Shown here: positions 34,300-47,100 of the stretch, one piece after another | How the letters are laid out: each line of letters begins with the position of its first letter | How positions within the stretch are numbered: position 1 is the stretch's first letter | Origin: Branchiostoma floridae | Taxonomy: Eukaryota > Chordata > Leptocardii > Amphioxiformes > Branchiostomatidae | Length of the DNA stretch: 64,000 bases | Assembly: GCF_000003815.2 (NCBI RefSeq) | Contig: NC_049994.1 | Location: 7,588,424-7,652,423, forward strand | Direction: 5' to 3' | The notes under the pieces: model-generated | Told to the model about the DNA's origin: nothing | Seen by the model: the letters and a program-made list of their open reading frames with translations, nothing else | The model's database searches: none | Made by a program: the position numbers and the translations under genes

Positions 34300-36114
34300 A
34301 AGCACTGGTTGTGTAAAAAGAGTCTCTTTATTCAAGGTTAGAACGTTCGAACGAAAGTTAGGGTTCACCGCCTAATAAAAATGGGCCGCTAACACCGTGA
34401 TAAGAGTGTTTGATTTGCGGGAGGGGTGAACTCATTGGAGCGATTGATAAATTGTAGCGATACGCTGCATATAGAACCCACAATGGTCCCGTCAACGCAA
34501 CAAAAAGACATTGTTGACATAGGCTCAAATGTCGGATCAGTGTAGAAAACAAAGACAACTTTCTAAGTACTTAATCCGTACATGTATACACTTATCCGAC
34601 CACAATTTTACCGAGTCCTGGGTTAGGATCAAATTCTGATGGATTAGTAATATGTTTTTAATCCGTTGCAACGCTGTAATTCAATCTTTTGTTAACGTTC
34701 AGGTCCAGGTGTACTTTTACGCTTGCCTAACTGATATCGTTGGAGTCAAGCGAGAAAGTTCTTCAAGTACATGAAACCTTAGACAGAGTTGAACAAAATA
34801 CGTAGCCGCTAGCGTAACTACTCATATGCGGTTTGGTGAGCCAAAAAAGTAACCGTATCCGTGCGTATCTTTATTCTAGCAAGATGTGACCGCTTTGTAC
34901 TTGAAATCTAATCCCTTACCGCCATGCAAGTTCAAGCTATCTACAGCAGAAAGGAAGAAAACATTGTGGTGAACAGTCTAGGATCTTTCTCTCTTAAGCG
35001 AAGAGCGTATTTAAATAGGGGCGCCTATGCAATATAGTAGACTGCACGCAAGAGGGTCCTGTTGTGAACACGCTACCAAACTTGGCAAAAGACTGCTCTC
35101 CACAAACAAAAAAGGCGATACACGTGTGCCCCTTCTATTTTGTTGGACATGATTATCCTACAAGCACACAGAGAGTTATCGTAGTGAGCACATATTGGTT
35201 GTAGCCCCCTCACCTTGTATTTTTGGTCACCTTTAATTCTTGGGATACCCGTGCTTGTAGCAATCTCATTTGACACTGCGAGTTCGGCTCTGCACACGGA
35301 AGTGGCGAAAAGTAGCACCGACTGCCCCAGTTAACAGACAGGGGTACATATTTTATAAACTCCCATCAAAAACAAAAACCTTCTGTCTGAAATTCAAGGA
35401 TTCTATTTTTAAAACTTATGCATTAAATGTAGACATACTTACCTGCAAAAAGCTTGGAATAATTAATATGTTGGTTTAATTTTTACTGAACACCCCTGTT
35501 GTAATCTGATAATGGACTAGACTTGAACCTGCTATGGAAGTGACGTCATGGAAAGTTACCCTTACAACGTGCTGGTTCGATATGCTTTGTTAGTGTGTTG
35601 TGTAAGACAACATGTGATAGCGTGACATTAGCGAGACACACCCCTGTCTGGGTACCATTGAGGTATGGGCAAACGGCCAAATCTAGGACTAAGATAGTCT
35701 CTTGCAGACTCCACTGAAGTTCTAGAAACTATTATTAGAAGTTTGCCAAATACTAACGTTACTGTCAGTCAGTCTATAACGTTACAGACTATGACATAAA
35801 CTACTCGTTACACAAAAAAAGTTTTAAAACAAAACATAAGAAGGAAAAACAGATGTCTCAAATACAACTCATGAAGTTAATTAAGTTCAAGCTCAGATGG
35901 CGTATTTGCCAAGGTTGTATAAAAAGTACAAAATTTTCAACCAGAGGAATTAAGTATTGACTGTAAAACAAGGCCAGGTCAGTCCCTCCTACAAAATATC
36001 CGTACTTTCTTGAACGTTTTTTCTTCTAGTTCCGGTAGAAAGTTCTGACTGCCCTATGTTCAGGGTTGCTTATTTTTTTCCCCCGCTTAGGTAGTGCACT
36101 GTCCAGACCGTTAC
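34300..36114. other. No gene seen
   Basis: No exon with supporting features; short frames at 35073-35479 overlap on opposite strands. No tandem or inverted repeats noticed. Confidence 0.4.
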
Positions 36115-36245
36115 CTGAGGAAAGTGAGGAAAGTCGTGTAAAGTGCCTCTCCCAAGGGCACAAGATCGGTGACACGGTAGGATTCGAACTCGAGACCTCT
36201 CGGTCCCGAGCCAAACACCTGCACCACGAGATCTCACTCACTACC
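36115..36245 (-). repeat. tRNA-derived SINE, family B, copy 3
   Basis: On the minus strand: AGATCTCGTGGTGCAGGTGT head, GAGGTCTCGAGTTCGAATCC (B-box), then GTGTCACCGATCTTGTGCCC, TTGGGAGAGGCACTTTACAC and GACTTTCCTCACTTTCCTCA. Very close to the core of the 27.1-kb copy. Confidence 0.75.
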
Positions 36246-38400
36246 TCACGGGGTACGGAGGTTTCATAAAGAATGTTGTTGTGTTGAATAAAGATTATTA
36301 CGTAGACTTCGCGAAGCAGAGAATACGACTATAACCCCATTAGGTTATTCTCAACGAATACGCCCAAGTGTATTATGCACTGTATACATTCGTGTCAGTA
36401 TTGTGACCCCCAATACAAAGCTACAAAGGATTCAAAAACTTTCAAGTCACGTCTGACCAAGACGATATAGGTCAAGCGAGCTTCATTTGACACCGCACAT
36501 ATGGAGCCTACTTGACCAAAGGAGACTGTTTCAGTACATAGATACTGTCTGCCCGCCCTCGAGTATCTGCTTGGAGATTAGACGCCAGGTTAGCCGAGCC
36601 CGACACACCTTTTACTCGCGAGTACCCGGCGGCGGTTTTGTAAAATTCCACCACGACTGCAGTGTTCTACTTCTAGGCGTAACAAGTTGTCAGTGTCCAG
36701 ACAAGTCACGTACATTTGTCACGGTTAGTGGGACCTAAGAAGTGGAATTGCCGGGTTTTTGTCGGGTAAGGACCCAGTAATAGTCGCTTGGATACGTAGC
36801 TTAGACTTGTCATAAAGTTAAAACTACCCAAACAAGTGCTTTTAAAAAAAGCTGGCGTTTCGTCTACGTTTATGAGTGTGAACTGTCTTTTTCTTGAAGT
36901 AAAATCTGTTAGAAAAAGTCAGTCAAGGGCTGTTGCGTCTATAAGAAAAATTGTTATTTTGGAAAGGAGTACTGTTTAATAGCTGGTCTTGGCTTACAAC
37001 TTTATCTTAAATGTACAATAAGTTCATTATAAAATCTATCAATATACTTAGGTACTTATGTACACTTGAAAAAGCACCATCAGCACTGTGACAAGATTCT
37101 ATCTAAATTGACTACCAAATGTCAAACAAATATCCAAACCAATTAACAGCTACCTCATCTCTATTATACTGGTTTCCGCATTTACAACATTTCTTCCTTG
37201 TTTTCCTGGATAATTTTGCTAATATTAATGAAAATTTCCATACTTTTGTGTCGAGCGGTGTGACTTTCCACATCCGTGTTGTCTGAAAATTTCTGAATGA
37301 AGTCGATACTGAACAATGGAGCATTTGCTACTGTAAGAAAGGATCGCTGTTTTTGATGGAGTTTCATGCAAACAACATCAAGAGCCTCTGTTTACATCAT
37401 GAATAGTAGTTTAGTGGCGAGTGTTTTGCGAGAATCATCTTACCGCGCATAGGAGCCGCTGCACGGTATTTTCCATTACCATGAACAGAAAAATTCGAAT
37501 GCCGGGTTTGGAATCTATGAAGTCCTGTTCATAAGACAAAGGCCTTGCATATATGAAATGAATACTAAAATAAATAAAAAATGATATTAAAAAATATAAT
37601 ATCAATAAATAAATAGAATATTTATATATTATCTTCAATATTTAAAAAGAAAAAAAATCCACTCTCGGTTTCGAACCAGGGACTTTCGGAAGTTGTCAGG
37701 TGTATAATCTTTGAGTGTACATTATGCTTTAACCTCACTACATAGTATTATTTATGTCGATTTTCGGTCGCTTTCTTGATAAAATCATTTCTTTTTCTTG
37801 TGCAATCTTGTGGAATAGATGTTATATGGCCATTTTCCAGGATATTGAAGTCCGAAACCACAATGCAATGGTATTGCCGAACAGTTGTAGCAGTTGCATG
37901 CGGTCGTGTTGAACCAAACCAAGCACCAAGCATGCATCCATGCATCCATCCATGCATCCATGCATCGAAGCACTGAAGGTAAAACCCAATACATTGCGTT
38001 TCGTCGCCCGAGAAACGCAACAAAAAAAACCAACACTTACCTCACCTCGCCAGTCCCATAGCTCAAACAGACAAAGGAGCTTTTATCTCCTTGAACAGAC
38101 GTAGGGACACCACCAAAAAGTGGTCATGGTGACCCTTATCTTAAGGTGGTCGCTTGAACAGGTTTGACTACATGTAGCTAGTAATTACCCAAAATTCGCC
38201 CCCCTCCCAAACAATCACCCCTTAGGCGTAAATACTACACTGGTGGAATTACAAGTTTAGCCGCAAATTTCTATCTTAATGTCTACTCCCTTATACATAA
38301 CATAAACTACTAACCCATTGTTCCAAGCCTGCACTTTCTTCTATCGTGTATTTCCAGGAAGGTTTCCAAACTCTAATCAGAGCTCACAATGACACATGCA
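36246..38400. other. No gene seen; CATCCATG repeat at 37930
   Basis: AT-rich, notably 37560-37650. 37928-37970 is a short CATCCATGCATC tandem. The antisense frames at 37748-38036 derive partly from it. Confidence 0.4.
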
Positions 38401-38422
38401 GTCAAGTTGATAGTACTTTACA

Positions 38423-38829
38423 GCTGGCGCACCTTTAATTTGCATCAGTGGAATTTTCCCCTTGGCGTAGCAGGTGAGGCAATGACTGTCGCCCAATCAA
38501 AACTCGCATGGATGAATGCGCACAGTTTGCGCACCTTTGCATCAACCCTGAGTCTCACCCAATGAAAACTCGTATGAATGAATGCCTGTGAATTAATGCG
38601 CACACTTGAAAGTTGACGCACCTTCGCATCAATAAAACTTTACCCTTTGCGTAGGTGTAGCATTGACTGTCACCCAATCAAAACTTGCATGTATAATGAT
38701 TGTGAATGAATGCGCACAGTTGGCGCACCTTTGCATCGATGGAATTTTCACCTTGACGTAGGTGAAGCACTTTTAAACCTGATCATGTGTGTAGACTCAC
38801 CCCCGAATCAAAACTCGTATGATTGAATG
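38423..38829. repeat. ~105-bp tandem repeat, four degenerate units
   Basis: Units at ~38423, 38527, 38608 and 38720. Each starts (T)GGCGCACCTTTGCATCA, continues TGGAATTTTC, CCTTGGCGTAGGTGAAGC, ATGACTGTC(G/A)CCCAATC and AAAACTCGTATGAATGAATG, and ends GTGAATGAATGCGCACAG. The second unit is shortened. Contains CCAATC words but no evidence of a promoter. Confidence 0.8.
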
Positions 38830-38964
38830 TATGAGAATGATCAATTCTGATTTCGTAATCTTTAATTTAGAGTATCCATGCAAGGAAGTTGAAGTAGGCG
38901 GTTGTTTTTTCTTCCGTTTTGAGGCTACCAACTTCAATTTGCTGAAGACTTTTGTAGCCTATAT

Positions 38965-39080
38965 AGGAAAGTCGTGTAAAGTACCTTTTCCAAGGGCACA
39001 AGACCGATGACACGTCGGGGTTTGAGCTCAGGACCTTCTGGACCAAACGTGCTGACGATTGCGCCACGCGGCCCCACGCA
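38965..39080 (-). repeat. tRNA-derived SINE, family B, copy 4
   Basis: Minus strand: GGGGCCGCGTGGCGCAATCG head with A-box, GGTCCTGAGCTCAAACCCCG B-box region, then GTGTCATCGGTCTTGTGCCC and TTGGAAAAGGTACTTTACAC. Same family as 27.1, 36.1 and 45.7 kb. Confidence 0.7.
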
Positions 39081-39702
39081 TCGCCAGACTTGTTAGTTTG
39101 AAACCTCCGTGAAAAATGGTGAATGTTATGTTTTCAGCAGGTGGGGCCGCGTGTGTGTCTTTGAACACGATAGCAAGATTTTGGGACCATGATGCTTGTT
39201 ACATCACAGAATTGAACGATGATTTATTTATTTATTTCATCTTGAAACAAATGGGTAGCCCCTACAACAGTGCATAGTTGATTTCCAAGGGGGCCCATCA
39301 AACATACATGTAAATAACAGATACAGGACAAAACGTGGTAACAATCAGTCAAACTTTGAACACCCAGGGACAACATATACAGTACAGAAAACATAAAACC
39401 GGTGCGTCAAAACAAAATCAGTGTCCATACTCAAGTCGAAAACGTTCCAAGGTCAAAATCAATATGTCAAGAGATGGGTGGAGGTCAGAGGTCAAATCAT
39501 ATATCAAATCACGTGTAAAACGAAAATTAATGAAACTGAAATTTACAAAGTATGGATAGTAAATCATATGTAAAGATTGAACCCCCCAAAAAATTAAAAG
39601 AACAGTAAGGCACATCAGAGACAAATGTGCTATTTCCATACTAAGTTCCAATATTACTTGAGGTCAGATATACATATGTTCTTCAGAGATGTTTATTTTA
39701 TT

Positions 39703-39727
39703 TGGGGGAGGGGCGGGGCGGGGGTGG
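39703..39727 (+). other. G-quadruplex-compatible run
   Basis: GGGGGAGGGGCGGGGCGGGG followed by GTGG: four G-runs of at least four separated by single bases, meeting the usual G4 pattern. Isolated in AT-rich DNA. Confidence 0.6.
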
Positions 39728-41469
39728 CTGGTTCACGAAGCTTTAAAAAAAACGGTACTCTGTGCCGGAAAGGGTGCGGTTTGACTCCCGACCAACTCCC
39801 TTTTCAGCATACCCTAGTAGCCCACGTTGAAAATCACGCACCATGCAAAAGTTGTGCTCTGGAAGTCAGGGAAGAAAGCTACTTTGATGAATATTTGATA
39901 GATACATCCAAATACATCAAGGGACTGTATGATATTTCATGTTTTGTTCATAGGTCAAGAGAAACAAGAACGAGAGGCCATCAGTTGAAAATAAATTATT
40001 TTAGATAATTAAGTTAAGAGTCATTGCAGGAGAAAACCAGGCAGAGGTCGGAAGATGGGGGTCGGCCAAATCAACTCAAACTTTTTATGTGTGATAGGTA
40101 TGGGGAACTATGAACAGCCATATGATTAAAACCCTCCAGCTATTTTTCGTTATGGCGTTCTGGGGCCCCCCTCTGAGACCCTCCAAAATCAAACAATTGA
40201 TGACTGAAAATTACTGAAATTGCGATGGCTATTCTGATACTTCTGATTAATATATGACAAAACGTTTTATATTCCCATATCCCATGTGTTCTTACGTTTT
40301 ACTGACAAAAATTTGAAGATGAAGTATTGAAATTAAGAGGGTGTTACAGGGGTTTACCGGAACCAATAAAAACACGATTTTCAACTCTCTGAATTTCTGT
40401 GATCTTTAAGGGGCTTGTTCTCCGACACCCAGCAATTTAAATGAATGGTTTTACCTTTACTGGAGAGAGGAATATCTACTTATTGAAAATCAAGCGTCGT
40501 CTAATTGGGCCATGTATACCACGAGCCGTGAGCGGGGGTCTTTATGGGGATTTTCCAGCTTTTTGACTACGTTAAAACAGGTAATAGCTGCTCACTATGG
40601 GGTAATGGACGGCAACTTTTTGGTGTTCCTGTGTAGGATCACTGCTTAATTGTCAAAAATGCTTCAAGTAATTACAAGTAATTATTGGGGCTCTGTATGG
40701 GGGGTATAAGGCTACTTGAAAATGAATTATGCTGGTTTTACCCGCATTTGTTGCTCTGTAAATGCTCAATATTGGGTAAGTTATGTCATTTATTTGTGTT
40801 TCTGTATAGGAACAATTCTTAACTGTCAAAAAAAAAGCTATAATTAATTACTGCTATTTATTTGGGCTCTGTATGGGGCATATAGGGATATGTGAAATGA
40901 AATTAAGCTGCTTTTACACATCTCAGTATATCTAAGACGTCAATTAGTATAAGTCCCTTACATAGTGTGCTTTCCCCATATGATACATAATAAAAAAAGG
41001 ATCTACATGGGGGTTATCAGTATACTCCACATACTATTTACTGCACTGCAGGCCACATGGGTGACCGCATACTATGATAGGCAATCTACAACATAGAACA
41101 TGACCCTAACAAAGAATTTTAGCTATTAACAAAATACGATGTGTAAAAGTAAACCAATGGTTTGTTAGTATGCCTGACTGTTCATTTATTCATCACGATA
41201 AGGACAGACTAGAAACATTAAGTCTATGAGAAACCTACATATAGACCCCTATTACAATGGAGCATACTGTCTGCAAAATACACAAACGCACTGTTGAAAT
41301 GCATATTCACAAATGCACACGTTCAGTTCTTGGACTGGTACAATAAGCTGGATCTGATGTAATTTTTTACCTGCAAAGGGTAAGAGACTACGATTGTGGC
41401 TAGGCCTAAAATTCACATGTTTGGTACAGAGTTTCTACACTGTTGTAAAAATCATGTTATAAAACTTTG

Positions 41470-41920
41470 TCAAATTACAAAAAAAAAAGAACTTGCACAT
41501 GTACATGTGGATAAGATGTTCTCTAATGCCTGTATGAAAGAGACTTTCCTTGTCATAGACCCTGTAATGGGTAGATGGAAATGATCTGATATGCACTTCA
41601 GTTGCTTTAGCTTTATTGATTTGAGACCTTTGGTTATAGCCAGTTTTCCCAAGTTTATGTCTTCTAACATGACAGGATGGCTGTAGTCAATACTTAGAAG
41701 TAAAGTATACAAGGTCTTTCGCAGCACCTGCATGCCACTCGCTTTCCTCATCCTTCGCTTCCATGCCAGTGACCACAGATTCTGTGCTTTCTTGCTGTCT
41801 TTGTGCTGCTGAAAGTCTTGCAAAATAACTTGCTGGGCTGGAACAACGTTTGCCATCAGATTCCCTAACGTGCTGTGCACATCTCGTGGGTCACTTGCAC
41901 AGCACCAGCTTTCTGCCCAG
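41470..41920 (-). pseudogene. Remnant transposon ORF inside the TTAA element
   Basis: An open minus-strand frame of at least 136 codons (GTG-initiated at 41880, open further upstream to ~41940) ending at 41470. Its C-terminal part (LKSIKLKQLKCISDHFHLPI, then an ALENIL helix) resembles a SAP-like helix-loop-helix. The N-terminal part reads MANVVPAQQVILQDFQQHKD. No catalytic DDE residues are visible. It is probably the 3' exon of a decayed element-encoded protein; family not recognised. Confidence 0.4.
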
Positions 41921-42092
41921 ACGTAGCTCCCCGATTGAAAATGTCAGTCAGATAGGCCTAAGTTTTCATCTTGTCTGACATCCGTTGGCCGCCTTTCCTA
42001 GTCCGGATTGCCCAGCCTTCATTGACAACTTGGTAGGACGCCCAATCCGGATTCTTCTCCTTGTGACTGTGAGGCTAGGCCAGGGCCATGAG

Positions 42093-42225
42093 TAGGGTTG
42101 GGTACCGGTACAAAACCGGTTTTTCTCATTGGACCGGTCCAAATAAGCCGGACCTGAAAAAATTCGGTGGACCGGATGTTGGACCGATTGGAAAATGAAC
42201 TGATTATATGATCAGGCATTCACAC
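42093..42225 (+). mobile_element. hAT-type MITE, truncated copy 2
   Basis: Begins TAGGGTTGGGTACCGGTAC and continues AAAACCGGTTTTTC, GGACCGGTCCA, TGGACCGGATGTTGGACCG and ATTGGAAAATGAACTGATTA, matching one half of the element at 59310-59708. No second terminus or target duplication is found, so it is a half copy nested in the 3.5-kb transposon. Confidence 0.65.
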
Positions 42226-43860
42226 CTTGCCTCCTGAGGGTCTGAGAAGTCGAAGCATAGAACTGATATGCTAGTTTTCTGACCGATAGCTGGCGGAGAC
42301 AAAATCAGCAGAGCACAGTGATAACACCCTGCAATTTCTCAAAAACACTTTTATTAGTAAAAGATTCACGGACCTGACGGTCTGAAGTACACTTTGCAGA
42401 ATAGCACAGACAGCTGACCAGTCTTGTCGGCAGTTGTTGAAAAATGTGGACAAAACACTCCACATCATACTTGCCTTCATCGCCCTTCGTAATTACTGCA
42501 GCCATTGGGATCTTTTAATTCGATGGCTCTTAATCTATAATTCCCCAACCCACCTATCTCACATGAAAAGTATGCACAGACGATTGATGGCCCAGTTCTT
42601 TTCGCTTCTGCCAAAGATTTCTGATGCAATGACGGTTAGAGTATATCATGTAGGTGGATACCTGATAACCCCCATGCAGAGCCTCTTTCATTAAGTACAA
42701 CATGGTTAATACATAATCATTATGATTCTAAGGAATGTACTATTTGAGGACTTACAGAGCAACAAACGTGGGTAAAACCAGCATAATTCATTTTCAAGTA
42801 GCCTTATATCCCCCATACAGAGCCCCAATAATTACTTGCAATTAGTTGAAGCATTTTTGACAATTAAGCGTGATCCTACGCAGGAACACCAAAAAGTTGC
42901 CGTCCATTACCCCATAGTGAGCAGCTATTACCTGTTTTAACGTAGTCAAAAAGCTGGAAAATCCCCATAAAGACCCCCCGCTCACGGCTCGTGGTATACA
43001 TGGCCCAATTAGACGACGCTTGATTTTCAATAAGTAGATATTCCTCTCTCCAGTAAAGGTAAAACCATTCATTTAAATTGCTGGGTGTCGGAGAACAAGC
43101 CCCTTAAAGATCACAGAAATTCAGAGAGTTGAAAATCGTGTTTTCATTGGTTCCGGTAACCCCCTGTAACACCCTCTTAATTTCAATACTTCATCTTCAA
43201 ATTTTTGTCAGTAAAACTTAAGAGCACATGAAATATGGGAATATAAAACGTTTTGTGATATATTAATCAGAAGTATCAGAATAGCCATCGCAATTTCAGT
43301 AATTTTCAGTCATCAATTGTTTGATTTTGGAGGGTCTCAGAGGGGGCCCCCAGAACGCCATAACGAAAAATAGCTGGAGGGTTTTAATCACATGGCTGTT
43401 CATAGTTCCCCATACCTATCGCACATAAAAAGTTTGAGTTGATTTGGCCGACCCCCATCTTCCGACCTCTGCCTGGTTTTGCCTGGTTTTCTCCTGCAAT
43501 GACTCTTAAAAAGCAAAGCAAAAACGTACAATAAGGGTCTTCATTCATTCATTAAAGTGATGCTTGTCTCTTTTCATGTTTTTTCTTTCCTTATAAGTGA
43601 TACCCTACATAAAGATATAATCCTACATACATGCTCTAATAGTAAACCGTTTCCCGTTTGCTGCGCACCATGCGGAATAAAGATAAAATGCAGTTATAAA
43701 GTTGATGAACTTTTCCACCCCATAGAATCGAGTGGAACAGTCTAGCGATCCCATCAAACACCGCGCAACACTTTCTAGCTCGGCGAAAAAAATACACACT
43801 AAATTTTGGCATTTCTGGACGTTATTTCCTCCTTTCAGGATTGTTTACCGACGGGAAACG

Positions 43861-44181
43861 ATGCCCCTAGGCGTGCGGCCGTGCTGTTCGACATGTAAGA
43901 CCACGGACTCGCCGATGTGGCGGCGAAACGAGTTCGGAGACGTGCTCTGTAACTCGTGCTCCTTGAAACAGCTTCAGCTTAGTGTAGCGCCACCCGCGCA
44001 AGAAAACGGCGATTCCAACAACACGACGCAACCTCTACAGCACCAGAACGGGAACAAGGCGGAGAAGATACAGCTCAGGAAGTCCATGCGTGTCCGCTCG
44101 GCTAAGACTAAGGCGCTACAGCAGACCGGGAAGGGTACGGTGACCAAGGGCAAGAGCAGGAGGATCATCTTCAAGAAAAAC
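43861..44181 (+). CDS. GATAD1: GATAD1 exon 1
   Basis: 107 whole codons from ATG to AAC, donor GTGAGT at 44182. Carries the zinc finger and the lysine/arginine-rich linker. Confidence 0.93.
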
Positions 44182-47100
44182 GTGAGTCGCCCCCCTCCCC
44201 ACCTCACCCAGTTACTTAGTACTCGGGCGGTTCCAAAAAATGTGAGGAGGTGGCGTTGATGACAGCACAGTCAGGTTCTGAGTCCTGCATTCCCAGTTCT
44301 AAATTCTTTGACCCCCTCAGGGCTCGAAATTCATTTTTTTTATTAGGTGCTGCACTGTGCACCCAAGCTAAAAAATTGGGTGCACCAAAAACTATTTGGG
44401 TGCACAACATGAATATAAAGTAGAATGTCGTTGTGGTACGAACACAGGTTTGGGACGTCAAAAATAAGCCCTTGCACAGAGATCAGAAATGCATGTGCGG
44501 CGACAGCAATTCTAGGTAATTGTGTCAAAGGTAAATGGCAGAGACAAGGACTGTTCTCTTTTTCGAGGAGCTTACATTTGACATATTACCTAGAATTCCT
44601 GTTGCCGCACCTCATGTGTTCTCATCTCTGTGAAAGGACTTATTTCGCTGAACCCAAATTCCAACATCATATTTGAAAACAAGTAATCTTACAGACATTT
44701 TATCTTTTTTTTAACACTTAGATGTCAAGAATAAGGTTTATAGTTATACTGGTATTCTTTGATATCTTAACAGTTAACATACATAAACCTACAAAAATAT
44801 TTGGGTGCACTGGTGCCCCCACAGAAAAAAAATTGGATGCACAGCTCCATTTTTGTGTGCACCAAGGTGCACATGCACCCAGTATTTCGAACCCTGCCCC
44901 CTTGAAGTCAAGTCCCTGTCCTAAATGCTGCTTAAAAGTCTACAGCAAACTTAAAACTCTTCAAAAACCTCCTTTACTCTTCTGCAGGGAGGTTAGATTC
45001 CTGTGAAAATAAATGAATTTACAGTAACACTCAATGTATTTTTTTTCCACAGCCACTGAAGGCCCCAGCAGCAGTGTCCACTATAGTCACCAGCGAATGC
45101 TTCTTCTATAAGGTAAGGTACAGAGAAAAATAGACCAATTCTGACTGTCCATCACAATTATCAGTTCCACCAATGATAGCACATGGCAATTAGCCATTCA
45201 ACCAATGAGAGCCTGGCTCAATGTCAGCCAAATATTTGCCGTCTGCCTTTACGATTTGATATGGAGCAAATTACTAGTACAGACATCATCGCTGCTTCCT
45301 TCATGTCTCCACTATATATATACTTTCTATGTTTTGCAAAAGATGCACCACAACATTTGTATTGGTTGATGGCTCAGAAGAAATTATAGCCACGGATTCC
45401 AACCCCAGAAAATGCCTGTTACCTGAGCAGACAAGAGTTCAAATAGTAGCCAGAAAGGTAGTAATTCAGTTCCCAGATTTATTGTTTGTCTGGTAAAGCC
45501 AGCTACCCAGGCCCTCTGACAGATCACATTAGATTGCTAAGTACTGACACTGTAGGGTATTTTTTGTTTCTTATTTTTTGTTATTCATTTCACCAACAAA
45601 ATCGTCTTGAATATGCCCAGGAGGTGAAACCCAGACACAAGCTAATGTTGTTGTTTACCATCCTGTTTAGTCTACTTTATTGTTGTCCCATAAGTGTGGC
45701 GTAACTGGTAGAGCGTTTGGTTTGGAATCAAAATGTCCTGAGTTCGATACCCAACATGCCCTGACATTGTGTCCTTGGGAAAGGCACTTTACATGATTTT
45801 CCCTGACAGTGGAGTGATGCCCACCGAGCCTCCTTTGGCTAATCTGTCTAATTGTGTGCCAAAAACACACTACGGATTTGGTGCGCACATCTGCACATTG
45901 GTCTCCCACCAAAAATCATTAATTTTTTTCTTCTATATGACAGGGTATCTACTACCAGATGGGAGATATAGTGTCTCTGATGGACCATGACGGAGGTATC
46001 TACTATGCACAGATTAAGGGTTTCATGCAGGACCAGTACTGTGAGAAGAGTGTGGTCATCACGTGGTTGTTACCAACCCAGGCCAGCCCCAGGGACCACT
46101 TTGACCCGGCCACGTACATCCTCGGTTAGTTATTTTTTGATAATAACTTTATTACAAGAAGGGTTTGACTTCTATTCCGTATGCAGTGGGAAATGAATTG
46201 TCCAACACTTTTGTAGATGAGCGGTTGGACAACGTATTCTTTTTTGTCTGTGTAGGTATCTGTGTGTGTATACAGGACTCGAAATTCATTTTTGCGATTA
46301 GGTGCACTGGTGCACCCAGCTTAAAAAATTGGGTGCACCAAAAATTTTTTGGGTGCACCACTTAAAGCAAAACACAAGGCAGCGTGAAACCTTTTATTAT
46401 TTTACGCAAAGTACCCCCAAAAGTCGATTTACGAGTTGTTGGTATAGGCCTTCGTACCTACGAGCGGTGCCGGCAGATCATATTTCCGGCTAACCGAGAA
46501 TCCCGGGGACTCCCCGCCGCGGCCATTTTGCCTACATCCGGGTACTTCATGACGTCAGTGGGAGCAGATTCGTGCGTCGTCTGCTGTTCCACTCGCCATT
46601 TTGAAGGATCGCGTTTCACAACAAACCGGCCGGCGTTTCACAACAAACCGGCCGGCGCGCAGCGAAGCTGTGGCGATTCCGTAGGCACGTCAGTTTATTC
46701 CAGCGTCCAGGGAGCAGTGTGGTGCAGTATGGAGCCAGGTCTCGAAGAGGAAATCGCTGGGATGAGCCTCGGCCCCATAGCTTACAATTTTCACCCTCGG
46801 CGCAGCGATCGTGAAAGATCTGGGACTGGGGACGGGAGCGTCAGTGTAGTCCGCCCACGACCTCGAACCCCGGTATCCCCGCCGTCTGAGCCGGAGCTGT
46901 TGGAGAGCATGACTGTTTCAGAGTGGGACGGGGTGGATGTAGAAACAGAGAACTGGCGGCTGGAGCAGTTCACCTGGTGCCGGTGCACGAACTGCCAGCC
47001 GATGCCGTCCGTCCGGGAATGTGTGTGCTGTCATGATCTGACCGAGGCGGAGAAGAAAGGCATTGGTGACGGCATTTTGTGTTTAGTTGAGCACGAGGAC

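Larger units (their letters stand above)
40018..43505. mobile_element. 3.5-kb TTAA-flanked DNA transposon with ~750-bp TIRs
   Basis: Ends GAGTCATTGCAGGAGAAAAC (40018) and the inverted GTTTTCTCCTGCAATGACTC (to 43505), each bordered by TTAA (40014-40017, 43506-43509). The inverted repeats extend to ~40763 on the left and from ~42752 on the right, easily aligned with a few mismatches and small indels. TTAA target duplications fit Kolobok, piggyBac or Sola3-type elements. The interior holds only a partial frame (41470-41880) and a fragment of a hAT MITE (42093), so the copy is probably non-autonomous. Left of the centre, 40800-40925 is a diverged repeat of TIR sequence 40618-40745. Confidence 0.85.

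Noticed and set aside
39625-40008. 127-codon + strand frame before the 3.5-kb transposon
   Set aside because: Contains the G-rich run read as Gly-rich sequence and has no recognisable domain or splice support; left unannotated.
42842-43072. 76-codon minus-strand frame
   Set aside because: Part of the long TIR and repeated, with changes, at 40440-40670.
5095-45870. tRNA genes at the A-box/B-box sites (5.1, 13.6, 27.1, 30.9, 33.6, 36.2, 39.0, 45.7 kb)
   Set aside because: Shared SINE bodies follow the heads and the stems do not close as proper tRNAs.
46384-46728. N-terminal 115 codons of the long + strand frame ahead of the ballast protein
   Set aside because: The same frame exists in the right TIR on the other strand; it is terminal-repeat sequence, and the first ATG after the repeat is at 46729.
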